Below, one piece after another: positions 8,259 through 16,778 of a DNA stretch of 64,000 nt. Position 1 is the stretch's first letter; each line of letters begins with the position of its first letter. The notes under the pieces are model-generated. The model did not search any database. It saw only the letters and a program-made list of their open reading frames with translations, and was not told the origin of the DNA. This DNA comes from Lachnospiraceae bacterium. GTDB taxonomy: Bacteria; Bacillota; Clostridia; Lachnospirales; Lachnospiraceae. The stretch covers positions 1 through 64,000 of the forward strand of contig JAFRIW010000046.1 of assembly GCA_017432565.1 (NCBI GenBank), read 5' to 3'. A program made the position numbers and the translations under genes.

Positions 8259-10028
8259 TCACGCCAGACCATTATATTTCACACACAGCATCGTGATATC
8301 ATCAAACTGCTCGGCGCCGGACGTAAAGGTATCCATGTCCTGCCGGATGGTCCGGATCAGTTCCTCAGGCGTCTGTCCGCCGGCGCTGTTCAGCGCCCGG
8401 AGCAGCCGGTCCGTCCCATAGAACTGCTGATCCGGATCCGACGCCTCCGGAACACCGTCCGTGTACACCATCAGGACATCTCCGGGATTAAGCCGGATCT
8501 GATAATTGGAATATTCCGCGGTATCCAGACCGCCCAGGACAAAATTGTGCTTATCCTTGTACAGGCTGAATTCTCCGCCCGCCGGGCCGAGAACCGGATA
8601 CTCATGCCCCGCGTTTGCACAGGCCATGTGGCCGGTCTGCAGATCCAGAATACCCATCCAGGCGGTCACAAACATTTTGATGTTTTCCTCCTGGGTGAGC
8701 TGCTGATTGACGGCCGAAAGAATCTCCGCCGGCGTTCCGCCGGCTTTGCCCTGATTGCGGAGAAGAATCATGGAGGACATCATGTAGAGTGCAGCCGGGA
8801 CGCCCTTTCCGGACACATCCGCAATAATCAGTGCCAGATGATTTTCATCGATCAGGAAGAAGTCGTAAAAATCACCTCCGACCTCTCTTGCGGGATCCAT
8901 CAGTGCGTACAGGTCAAATTCGCTCCGGTCCGGAAACGCGGGGAAGGTATCCCGCAGCATAGCAGCCTGGATCTCCGATGCCAGTCCCAGCTCCGTATTG
9001 ATGCGCGCTTTGTCCGCCGTGTAGTGGGCCAGATCACTTGTGAATTTCACCATGCTGATCTGCATGCCGCGGATTTCCTGATACAGATCATTGATCTCGT
9101 CATTGGACCGGATGTCCACGTCAATGACATCCTTCATCTCATAGCGCTTCTGCCCTTCGTCAAAGCCGCCGAAGCCACAGGTTGCCTCCGTCAGCCGCCG
9201 GAGCGGATTCACGGCAATCCAGCGGATCAGGGCGATACTGATCAGAATGCTGACGATGGTCAGCAGCACCACCAGGAAGATGCTGTTGAGCAGGAATGCC
9301 CGCCGCTCGCGCATGATCACATTCATATCAATATCAATGCACAGCTGGCCGACGGCTTCTTCGGTATCCTCTGTATAAATCGGTTCACAGGCTGTACACA
9401 GCCACCCGAACCGGCTCTTGTAAATCGTGGCGGGAATAGATTCATTCGATGTGTACTGGGCAAACTCGGGAAGCGGCTCCTCGATCGTCCAGATCGTGGT
9501 CTCGTCCAGCTCCGGATCCACAAAGTTATAGGTCTGCCCGTTTTCAACGATCTGGATATAGGCGTAGGTGACTTCCTCACTGTCCTTTATAAAATTCAGC
9601 GCAGTGAGCAGCTGGATATAATCATAGTATGCGCTGGAGTATGCAACCTGCTCCTCTGTGAGGCTCTCATCGGAGAGAATCTGCTCAAACTCCTCCTCTG
9701 ATATAAGCGCCCCTTTCTGGTGGTAAAGCCATTCATCAATGATCTCCGGATTATTTGCCCGGGCTGCCTGCTCCCGGACTTCTCTGAATTCGTCCGTGCT
9801 GACAATGTCCCGGAAATCGCTGACAATCATTCCACTGATCAGCTGCGTGCCGTTCTGCGCAGCTTCCTCAGCTCTTCTATAGTACTCCTTAGTGATTCTG
9901 TTCGCCTGAACCTGATAAGAGATCAGAAGCAGACCGCCCGCCACCAGCAGGATCATACAGACAATCAGGAGATTCAGTTTGAGTCCCAGCGTGAACCGGC
10001 GGCCTTCCTTTTTTTCCTTCGTTTTCAT
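8259..10028 (-). CDS. membrane sensor with HAMP and SpoIIE-type PP2C phosphatase domain
   Basis: 589 aa. A first membrane helix (LNLLIVCMILLVAGGLLLI, about residues 17-36) is followed by an extracellular sensor region of about 210 residues. A second helix (FLLNSIFLVVLLTIVSILISIAL, about 246-268) and a HAMP linker come next. The C-terminal SpoIIE/PP2C domain (about 365-585) has the metal-site motifs REVGGDFYDFF, IADVSGKGVPAALYM, NAGHEYP and TDGVPEA. Such proteins dephosphorylate anti-sigma-factor antagonists in response to an external signal. No RsbV/RsbW partner is encoded here, so its target is elsewhere. Ribosome site AAAGGG precedes the ATG. Confidence 0.9.
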   Translation of the reverse strand: MKTKEKKEGRRFTLGLKLNLLIVCMILLVAGGLLLISYQVQANRITKEYYRRAEEAAQNGTQLISGMIVSDFRDIVSTDEFREVREQAARANNPEIIDEWLYHQKGALISEEEFEQILSDESLTEEQVAYSSAYYDYIQLLTALNFIKDSEEVTYAYIQIVENGQTYNFVDPELDETTIWTIEEPLPEFAQYTSNESIPATIYKSRFGWLCTACEPIYTEDTEEAVGQLCIDIDMNVIMRERRAFLLNSIFLVVLLTIVSILISIALIRWIAVNPLRRLTEATCGFGGFDEGQKRYEMKDVIDVDIRSNDEINDLYQEIRGMQISMVKFTSDLAHYTADKARINTELGLASEIQAAMLRDTFPAFPDRSEFDLYALMDPAREVGGDFYDFFLIDENHLALIIADVSGKGVPAALYMMSSMILLRNQGKAGGTPAEILSAVNQQLTQEENIKMFVTAWMGILDLQTGHMACANAGHEYPVLGPAGGEFSLYKDKHNFVLGGLDTAEYSNYQIRLNPGDVLMVYTDGVPEASDPDQQFYGTDRLLRALNSAGGQTPEELIRTIRQDMDTFTSGAEQFDDITMLCVKYNGLA

Positions 10029-10250
10029 GCATAGCCCTTTGTAAGACTGTAAAAAAGATCTCTTCTTTAAAATAATAGCGTTTTTACAGGCGGAATTCCA
10101 CTTTTTGCGGGAAATCGGAGCCTGCGGCAGGAATCAGTCCCTTCCTTCGTGCAAAATCAGGCTGCAGGACGGATTTTGACTGTTTCAGTCAGTGCCCGGC
10201 AGGGCCCGGAGCAGGCCGGCCACATCCTCTTCATCCGGTCAAAAGTACGC
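10029..10250. other. intergenic, no gene seen
   Basis: About 220 bases upstream of the phosphatase gene. The part nearest the gene is A/T-rich and contains possible -10 hexamers (TATTAT, TATTTT) on the - strand, without a convincing -35. I see no coding frame with a ribosome site. Confidence 0.4.
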
Positions 10251-10281
10251 AAAAGGGAACCTGCTCTGCAGGTTCCCTTTT
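10251..10281. terminator. rho-independent terminator, symmetrical
   Basis: AAAAGGGAACCTGC and GCAGGTTCCCTTTT form a perfect 14-bp stem with a 3-base loop, with T-ends in both directions. It ends the - strand unit containing the 50-aa gene. Confidence 0.88.
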
Positions 10282-10343
10282 GAATGCAGTGTCGTACTTT
10301 TTTCGAAATTCTGTGCGGATGTTCCGGACAGATGCCGCCCCTT

Positions 10344-10496
10344 TTACTGGGCCAGATCCAGCTCTACAGCGTCCGTAATGCGCATTTCATAGAGAAGATA
10401 TTCCATATTCTCCAGGTCTTCCTGATCCGGCGTATTGGTCTTCTCAAACCGCTCCATCCAACGTTTTGCCAGCTGATCTGCCTGTGTGTTTTCCAT
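10344..10496 (-). CDS. small acidic protein, 50 aa, unknown
   Basis: Reads MENTQADQLAKRWMERFEKT... to LDLAQ. It is acidic, wholly helical by eye and without Cys or membrane segments. A GGGGG purine block lies 7 bases before the ATG, and a strong terminator follows 60 bases after the stop, so it looks like a genuine short gene. It may be the last gene of the unit that begins with the two Gfo/Idh/MocA genes (gap 114 bases). I do not recognise the family. Confidence 0.6.
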   Translation of the reverse strand: MENTQADQLAKRWMERFEKTNTPDQEDLENMEYLLYEMRITDAVELDLAQ

Positions 10497-10610
10497 ATTT
10501 TGTATCCCCCCTCACTACGCTCCACAAGATATAATGCCACTGAAGGAGAGAAAAGGCAATCGGCAATTTGACGAAATTGCAAAAACGCGGATTTTTGTTG
10601 ACTTAATCGG

Positions 10611-12479
10611 TCATTTTCTCACATACAGCGCCGCACCCATCACGCTCTTCTCCGGTTCGTCCTCCGTGAAGAGAATCCGAAGGGATCCCGCCGGCTCCGG
10701 CTTCCTTGTGTGCTCCAGGAGCTTCTCCTCAAAGAGCTTTTTCGGGAAATCCGGCATGTTCACGACGCCGCCGCCGATGAGGATTTCATCCGGATCCAGA
10801 ATGTTGATCTCTGTCGCAGCCGCCATGGCCATGCGGTCCACGAAGGCCGTGATCTCTTCATCAGTGCCGTGCTTCGTAAACATCTCTCCGATCGGTGTGT
10901 CCGGATACTTTTCCTTCTGCAGCTTCGCGAGATACTTGCCGCCCGCGACGCTCTCCATGCATCCGATGTTGCCGCATCCGCAGACTTCCCTGCTGCCGTA
11001 AACCGGGATATGCCCCAGCTCACCCGCGGCGCCGTTCTTTCCGATCAGCGGCTTTCCGTCGATCAGAACAGCGTTTCCGATGCCGGTACCATAGTAAATC
11101 CCGCAGATCATGCCCTGCTCCGGCAGGCCGTATTTTGCCGCGTCAAAGCACAGTGCATAGGTGACGTCGCGCTCCGCATAAACCGGCACGCCCAGTTCCT
11201 TCGAAAGCCGGTCCGTCACCGGCAGATCTTCCATGTAAGAAAGATTCGGGGCTTGCACAACCTTCCGGCGGTTCTTATCCAGGGTCGCCGGGAAGCCGAT
11301 GGCAACGGCATCATATGAGATACCGTTCTCCTGCGCGTAAGCCTGAATGTAATCAGCCAGGTCCTGCAGCACATCCTCGGATTTCAGGACGGAAGCGGCG
11401 GGCACCTTTCTGAAATGCTCTGCTTTGCCCTGATCCCGCACTGCGCCGATCCGGAAATTCGTTCCGCCGATGTCAATGCCGATCACACACCCTGCGTCGC
11501 CCGGGAACAGGATTCCCGCTTCTTTGCGCGTCTTTTCCATGACAGCCACGGTGTCGAGAGTCCGGTCGAGCCGCGCATAGATGTTCTCGTAATCCTCCGC
11601 GCGCATCAGCCGCGTCAGTTCCTGAATCTCGTAGAACCAGCGGTCCGGATCCGGCTGCTCGTTGTACAGATCATCACTTGTCTTCGTGACCGTGCGCACG
11701 GAGCGGATGCCGTTGGAGCCGTTCTCGATGTAGATATAGCCCTGCTCGCCCTCGATCTGGAAGTAATTGACGCCCCAGGTGTCCTTGGCGCCGGTGTTGG
11801 TGCTGGTAAAACCGTCGTACTCCATGACCATGGTGCCGGACGTATCGGACATGCCGGGGAACCGGTTTGCGTAGTATTTCGCATTTTTCGGCTTTCCGAA
11901 CAGCAGAACATTCAGAAGCACGTTGTAGAAATTGATGTCCATGAGGCACCCGCCCGCATAGGCGGGGTCAAAAATGGCCGGCTTCTCGCCGCGCAGCAGC
12001 GCATCGTAGCGGCTTGAGTACTGGGAATAATTACTCATGACCAGTTTGATGGTGCCGATCTTACCCAGCTCCCGTTTCAGGATGGCGTAATTCGGAAGGA
12101 ATCCGGTGGGTGCCGCCTCCACGAGCATCAGATGTTTTTCTTTCGCCAGGTCTGCGAGCTCTCTGGCCTGCTGGAGCTTCGTGGTAAAGGGCTTTTCCGT
12201 GATGACATGCTTGCCGGCCAGCAGTGCCTTCTTCGTCTGCGCATAGTGCAGAAGGTTCGGCGTTGCGATGTAAATTGTGTTGATCTCATCGTCCGCGAGC
12301 ATTGCGTCGAGATCCGTATAGGTCTTCGTGCAGCCATACTCACCGGCGAGCTTTTCCGCCTTCTCGGCGCTGCGGGAATAGACTGCAGTCAGTTCGATTC
12401 CCTCTGTCCGCTTCACATTGTCCAGAATGGAATGGACGATCACACCGCTTCCGATGGTACCGAGCTTTACTTTTTCCAT
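10611..12479 (-). CDS. fusion: Gfo/Idh/MocA oxidoreductase + ROK sugar kinase (AlsK-like)
   Basis: 622 aa, two complete enzymes in one chain. Residues 1 to about 325 are a Gfo/Idh/MocA dehydrogenase: N-terminal LGTIGSGVIVHSIL Rossmann start, ATPNLLHY, and the EKPF motif with its catalytic Lys. From about residue 333 a ROK kinase begins (VIGIDIGGTNFRIGAV, the ATP phosphate loop). It continues with the catalytic GELGHIP, the zinc-binding CGCGNIGCME and the second glycine-rich ILIGGGVVNMPDFP. The kinase half resembles D-allose kinase throughout. The ATG overlaps the stop of the upstream oxidoreductase gene by 13 bases, so translation is coupled. The frame is open across the junction, so this is a real fusion, not two genes. 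Confidence 0.88.
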   Translation of the reverse strand: MEKVKLGTIGSGVIVHSILDNVKRTEGIELTAVYSRSAEKAEKLAGEYGCTKTYTDLDAMLADDEINTIYIATPNLLHYAQTKKALLAGKHVITEKPFTTKLQQARELADLAKEKHLMLVEAAPTGFLPNYAILKRELGKIGTIKLVMSNYSQYSSRYDALLRGEKPAIFDPAYAGGCLMDINFYNVLLNVLLFGKPKNAKYYANRFPGMSDTSGTMVMEYDGFTSTNTGAKDTWGVNYFQIEGEQGYIYIENGSNGIRSVRTVTKTSDDLYNEQPDPDRWFYEIQELTRLMRAEDYENIYARLDRTLDTVAVMEKTRKEAGILFPGDAGCVIGIDIGGTNFRIGAVRDQGKAEHFRKVPAASVLKSEDVLQDLADYIQAYAQENGISYDAVAIGFPATLDKNRRKVVQAPNLSYMEDLPVTDRLSKELGVPVYAERDVTYALCFDAAKYGLPEQGMICGIYYGTGIGNAVLIDGKPLIGKNGAAGELGHIPVYGSREVCGCGNIGCMESVAGGKYLAKLQKEKYPDTPIGEMFTKHGTDEEITAFVDRMAMAAATEINILDPDEILIGGGVVNMPDFPKKLFEEKLLEHTRKPEPAGSLRILFTEDEPEKSVMGAALYVRK

Positions 12480-13486
12480 GATTTTGCAACCTCCGTAGCT
12501 TCCTCGAGGATCTCGAGAACCTTAACGACTTCTTCGTCCTTTACACATTTTGCCGCGCCGTTTTCGATGGCATCCACCAGGGAATCATAAATCCGCTCGT
12601 AGTGTGCGCAGCCGACCGGAACCTTCTCCGTGATCTTTTCGCCCGCTTCGTTCATGTACACCAGGGTGCCCCAGCGGTCTTCCGGCGCCGGCTCGGTGCT
12701 CACGACATGGCGGCCGACCACCTTTTTCTTTCCGGAGTTGTGGATGACAGGCGGCAGCGTAAAGCTGCCCTTTGTCCCGTGCAGCGTGAAGCGCGGATAG
12801 TCGATGAGGACGCACATGGATGTGTTCACGGATGCCTTGCAGTTGCCGTAGAAGAATTCGAGGTCATAGTAATCATCACCCACGCCGGGATGATGAATGC
12901 TGCGGACATCGAGATTTGTGCGATCGGGCATGCCCAGCAGGCTGATCACCTGGTCCACCGTGTGGACGCCCAGATTGTACAGGGTTCCGAGGTGATCGTA
13001 CCATCCGTTGGTTTTGAAATAATCGTAGTGGCTCTCAAGGCGCACCAGCTCGCCGAGCTTTCCGCTCTCCACCACTTCCTTCACCGCAAGGAAGTCCGCG
13101 TCAAAACGCCGGTTCTGGTTCGGCATGCAGATCAGCCCCTTCTCCTTCGCCAGCGCAAAACACTCGCGCGCCTCTGCCGCAGTCTGGGCAAAAGGCTTCT
13201 CGATCAGCGCGTGCTTGCCGGCGTTCAGGATCTGCTTCGCATAGGGCATATGAAAGCGGTCCGGTGCGGAGACGACGACCAGATCGACTTCCGGATCCCG
13301 CAGCACCTCGTCAAAATCCGTCGTAAAGATGATTTCCGGATAGAACGGTTCATATTCCTCAAACTGGGCGATGTCCTCCGCACGGCGGAATACATATTTC
13401 GCCCGGATGTCATCCCGGTTTTCCACGTAGGGGATGTGATATTCCCGAACCGATACGCCAAATCCGACATAAGCTACTGTAATCAT
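12467..13486 (-). CDS. Gfo/Idh/MocA family oxidoreductase
   Basis: 339 aa, the usual family length. It opens with a Rossmann fold (VAYVGFGVSVREYHIPYV), carries VSAPDRFHMPYAKQIL and the EKPF motif (catalytic Lys near residue 98), then the C-terminal alpha/beta domain with NLGVHTVDQVISLLG. It should oxidise or reduce a sugar or inositol derivative with NAD(P). It is the first gene of a sugar unit under a clear promoter (13574-13602) and overlaps the dehydrogenase-kinase fusion by 13 bases. The divergent AraC regulator probably controls it. Substrate unknown. Confidence 0.9.
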   Translation of the reverse strand: MITVAYVGFGVSVREYHIPYVENRDDIRAKYVFRRAEDIAQFEEYEPFYPEIIFTTDFDEVLRDPEVDLVVVSAPDRFHMPYAKQILNAGKHALIEKPFAQTAAEARECFALAKEKGLICMPNQNRRFDADFLAVKEVVESGKLGELVRLESHYDYFKTNGWYDHLGTLYNLGVHTVDQVISLLGMPDRTNLDVRSIHHPGVGDDYYDLEFFYGNCKASVNTSMCVLIDYPRFTLHGTKGSFTLPPVIHNSGKKKVVGRHVVSTEPAPEDRWGTLVYMNEAGEKITEKVPVGCAHYERIYDSLVDAIENGAAKCVKDEEVVKVLEILEEATEVAKSWKK

Positions 13487-13573
13487 TCCGATCTTTCCTC
13501 CGTTTTCTTTTATATGAATCTTCTGTTGTCTGTTCGTATCTCTGCTTTCAGGCTCTGCAGCTCTGATGATTTG

Positions 13574-13602
13574 ATTATAGAGCCGGGCTCCGTTTCATCC
13601 AA
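13574..13602 (-). promoter_or_regulatory. promoter of the oxidoreductase/kinase unit
   Basis: - strand TTGGAT, 17 bases, TATAAT. It lies about 90 bases before the start codon at 13486. Confidence 0.75.
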
Positions 13603-13604
13603 TG

Positions 13605-13619
13605 ACTGAATCAATCAGT
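13605..13619. promoter_or_regulatory. dyad between divergent promoters
   Basis: ACTGA-ATCAA-TCAGT inverted repeat directly upstream of the - strand -35 and just before the + strand AraC -35. TGACTG recurs at 13603 and 13626. A plausible binding site for the AraC protein encoded alongside; this is inference. Confidence 0.45.
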
Positions 13620-13624
13620 TATAA

Positions 13625-13654
13625 TTGACTGTTTTTGATCTCATGTACTATTCT
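13625..13654 (+). promoter_or_regulatory. promoter of the AraC-family gene
   Basis: TTGACT, 18 bases, TATTCT, followed by the ribosome site AGGAGGGG at 13661. The predicted transcript would start almost at the ribosome site. Confidence 0.55.
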
Positions 13655-13674
13655 GTTGACAGGAGGGGATTCGA

Positions 13675-14733
13675 ATGGACCACGACGCTCTTTTAAAGGA
13701 AATTCTGGCTTTCACCGAAGAAGAGGAAGTCTACCGGCGCTGCTATGAGCTCCGGGATCAGCCTGTCGCGCGGAAAAATTATCTCGCGGAGATCGAAGAA
13801 TATGTCCGCGAACATCTTCTTTTTATCACAGACTTTCCGTTTATCCGGATCCCGGAGGTTTTTACGGACGATCTCTTTACGCCCCGGCGCGATCTGGCCG
13901 GAACCGCCCACGCGGATATCGTCCGGCATCTCCGCTACACGCCGGTCTTCCGTTATAGCTGCACGTTTTTCGAAGTACTTTATATTCTGCACGGATCCTG
14001 CGGCCATCAGCTCGGCGGGGAGTACTACACCCTGCATCAGGGGGATGTCGCCTTTATCTCGCCCGGGACGCCCCGCACCATTGAAGTATTTGACGACAGC
14101 ATCGTGCTGAGTCTGCATATCCGAAGGGATACTTTTGAAAATAATTTCTTTAATATTCTGCGCGGAGGCAATCTGATCTCAGACTTCTTCATCAGTTCCC
14201 TGTACAGCCGGAAGCCGGCGGCAAGCATGCTGTTTCCGACAGGCGATGATTCCGAAATCCGGGATCTGTTTCTGGACCTGTACCGGGAGACGCTGACCAA
14301 TGACTCATTCAGTCAAAATCTGCTGGACAGCCTGATTCCGGTGCTTTTTGTCACTTTGCTGCGCAGACATGAGAAAGATGTGATCATCGGCAGCCGGCCT
14401 CTTTCAGAGGCGGGCGCCGGCCGGATGCGGATTCTCAGCTATATCACGGACAACTATCAGACCGCCACTCTGAGCGGAACAGCAGCTGCGTTTCACTACT
14501 CTCCCGAACACTGCACCCGCCTGGTGCGCCAGGAGACAGGGCTTGGTTTTGCCGCCTTCCTGCGTAAGGTTCGGCTCACCCGGGCCTGCCAGCTGCTGAC
14601 CGGAACCGGTCTGAGTATCTCAGCCATCAGCAGTATGATCGGATACGAAAACCCAGAATCTTTCATCCGGGTTTTCGAAAAAGAATATAAACTTTCACCG
14701 ACAAAATACCGCAGGCATTACGCGGTACACTGA
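13675..14733 (+). CDS. AraC family transcriptional regulator
   Basis: 352 aa. The N-terminal part contains a cupin-like effector domain (SCTFFEVLYILHGSCGHQLGGEYYTLHQGDVAFISPGTPR, about residues 99-140). The C-terminal ~100 residues are two helix-turn-helix units: ATLSGTAAAFHYSPEHCTRLV and LSISAISSMIGYENPESFIRVF, then YKLSPTKYRR, the AraC hallmark. It likely senses a sugar and activates the divergent dehydrogenase/kinase unit. Ribosome site AGGAGGGG. Its 3' end meets the convergent TPM gene. A small hairpin (CGGTACA/TGTACCG, 14723-14741) spans this gene's stop codon and reaches to within two bases of that gene's stop codon. Confidence 0.9.
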   Translation: MDHDALLKEILAFTEEEEVYRRCYELRDQPVARKNYLAEIEEYVREHLLFITDFPFIRIPEVFTDDLFTPRRDLAGTAHADIVRHLRYTPVFRYSCTFFEVLYILHGSCGHQLGGEYYTLHQGDVAFISPGTPRTIEVFDDSIVLSLHIRRDTFENNFFNILRGGNLISDFFISSLYSRKPAASMLFPTGDDSEIRDLFLDLYRETLTNDSFSQNLLDSLIPVLFVTLLRRHEKDVIIGSRPLSEAGAGRMRILSYITDNYQTATLSGTAAAFHYSPEHCTRLVRQETGLGFAAFLRKVRLTRACQLLTGTGLSISAISSMIGYENPESFIRVFEKEYKLSPTKYRRHYAVH

Positions 14734-14742
14734 TTGTACCGG

Positions 14743-16773
14743 TCAGAACGAGCGGCCGGAGCCGGAATGGGTGCGGCCCGACGAGCCGGAATAAGAGCTT
14801 GAGTAGCTCGAGCCTCCTCCGGAGGAGCTCCGGCCGGAAGAGCTGGTGGTGACCGGCGGGATATATTTCCGGACCGTATGGGAGCCTGTCATCACAGCAT
14901 GCGGAGATCTCAGCTGAAGCGAATTCGGAACAAGATACTGATCCGCGTTCACCTGCGCTTTGGGCGTCTCCATTCTGCCCTGCGCTGACAGGAGAGAGAA
15001 GCCGCCGGTGATGGTTCCTGCGCCGCCTCCGAGGAGAATCATAAAGATCCAGTAAGCCAGGGAGCGGGAGACGCGTCCGGTCCGCTCCATGTGGTCCAGA
15101 TGGTGCAGCCACTCCTGTGCCGCCCTGTAATCATGCTCCCCGTCCAGATCATCGCGCACAAAGCCTTCCATACGCTTCTGATTCACATCCGTGAGTTTTT
15201 CGGCACCCTTTCCGCCCGCATACACACGGCACCAGCCGTCATATTCTCCCGGCTTTTTAATAATCGTTAACAGAATGCCGTCATATTCGTCTCCATAGCC
15301 CAGTCCGTTGTATTCATAATAGAGCCGTGAGAATGTGTCCACATCCATCCCGTACAGGCTCGGTGCGGTCTCGATTGCCACGTCGATTCCGTATTTTTCG
15401 GAAATCTGCTTTGCTCTCTGTGTGAGTTCCTGAATCTCCTGTTCCGAATAAAGGCCTGCCTCATCGTTGATGCGCGGTGTGCTGTTATTGTGTGTGCGGG
15501 TAAAAGACGCTCCCCGTTCCGGCAGCCAGGAAGGAGCCGTGGGAAATCCCTTAACATAGAGGTTATCGAACAGCTCGATCCACTGGGAAAGACCTTCGCC
15601 GTACTCGCCGGCGACGAAATAGTCATAGAGCACGTCATCCAGCGCATTGGCCGCATCGTAGGTATACAATTCTCTGCTGTCCGGTCCGAAAGCGGAGGTG
15701 TAGAATCCCCGGTCGTCCGGATCCATGCAGATGAACAGGCACGCGCCTTCATACTGATCCGTGCAGCCGTACCCGTTGAAATCGAAGAAATCCGCGGCCA
15801 TGACATCATGTCCCAGGCCGTAGGAAGAGGTATCTGTGTAAATAACCAGGTCTCTGTTTCTCTCCGAGCGGAACTGCGCAAGGCGGCTTTCCAGCTTCCG
15901 CTCCGTCTCGTCTGTGAGGATATCCGCTCTGTCCACCACGCGCGGCGCCGTTTCATCGTGATAGAAGGTGAAGAACTCCGGAGAAACAGGATACCAGGCA
16001 GGCCTGTCCTGCCCCTCTCCGATCCGCATATTGCCCGCCTCATCTGTGTAGGAGTGGTCCGCCTGAACAGAATTTTGTGCGGGATTCTGTGTCGGATCTG
16101 TTCCGGAAACTGCTTCCGCGCCGGCACCGGCAGCACTTGCTGCCGCAGTCTCTGCAGTGTTTTGTTCCTGCTCAGAGTTGTCCTCCGGTGTGAGCGTCAG
16201 CGTCTCTGTTTCACCCGTCTCATCGGGCTGAAGTTTTTCAGTCTGTGCCTGCGCCTGTTTTTCCAGTTCGTCCCGGATATATTTCGATGATGCGTACATC
16301 ACACCGTAGACACCGTACTGCTCCAGATATCCGGGAAGGTTCCCCTCCGCAAACTGAATGTATCTCTCGTCAATGCGCCCGGCAGCGCTGCCGTATGCAT
16401 AAATGTGTGTCTCACCGGTCTCGCGGTCGCAGACCACCATGAAACCGTCCTTGTTTTCACCGTAGCCGTAGCCGCAGCTTTCATACTGGTCCTGTGCAAG
16501 TGCCTCAAAACCGCCGTGCTCTTCGATCTCCGCGGAGGACGCGGAGAGCATGCCCAGATCCACCTGATAGGTCTTCACGATGTCGAGGCAGATCCCGTCC
16601 AGGTCGTCCATTTCTGCATCGGAGAGAGCGTCGCCCGAATCCGCCGCGCGGTAGAAGTCCTCACTCCACAGCTCTTCAGCCCGCACCGGCACAGCGCAGG
16701 AAAGAACAGGCATAACGAGAAACAGTGTGAGCAGCAGGCAGATGGAAACAGTTATACAGCGTACTTTCTTCAT
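14743..16773 (-). CDS. exported membrane protein with three TPM-like domains
   Basis: 676 aa. The start at 16773 (ATG, signal peptide MKKVRCITVSICLLLTLFLV) is chosen over a GTG at 16782 because GGGAGGTGAGCGCG is correctly spaced for it. Two clear TPM (TLP18.3/Psb32-type) domains follow: PRVVDRADILTDETERKLE... (about 276-420) and PRINDEAGLYSEQEIQELT... (about 440-575). The N-terminal third (LSDAEMDDLDGICLDIVKTY... GENKDGFMVVCDRETGE) follows the same pattern and looks like a third, diverged copy. A membrane helix comes after domain 3 (AYWIFMILLGGGAGTITGGF), and the tail is nearly pure Gly/Ser (SSSGRSSSGGGSSYSSSYSG). It is encoded 5 bases after the zinc-ribbon protein, a likely membrane partner. 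Role unknown. Confidence 0.8.
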   Translation of the reverse strand: MKKVRCITVSICLLLTLFLVMPVLSCAVPVRAEELWSEDFYRAADSGDALSDAEMDDLDGICLDIVKTYQVDLGMLSASSAEIEEHGGFEALAQDQYESCGYGYGENKDGFMVVCDRETGETHIYAYGSAAGRIDERYIQFAEGNLPGYLEQYGVYGVMYASSKYIRDELEKQAQAQTEKLQPDETGETETLTLTPEDNSEQEQNTAETAAASAAGAGAEAVSGTDPTQNPAQNSVQADHSYTDEAGNMRIGEGQDRPAWYPVSPEFFTFYHDETAPRVVDRADILTDETERKLESRLAQFRSERNRDLVIYTDTSSYGLGHDVMAADFFDFNGYGCTDQYEGACLFICMDPDDRGFYTSAFGPDSRELYTYDAANALDDVLYDYFVAGEYGEGLSQWIELFDNLYVKGFPTAPSWLPERGASFTRTHNNSTPRINDEAGLYSEQEIQELTQRAKQISEKYGIDVAIETAPSLYGMDVDTFSRLYYEYNGLGYGDEYDGILLTIIKKPGEYDGWCRVYAGGKGAEKLTDVNQKRMEGFVRDDLDGEHDYRAAQEWLHHLDHMERTGRVSRSLAYWIFMILLGGGAGTITGGFSLLSAQGRMETPKAQVNADQYLVPNSLQLRSPHAVMTGSHTVRKYIPPVTTSSSGRSSSGGGSSYSSSYSGSSGRTHSGSGRSF

Positions 16774-16778
16774 CGCGC

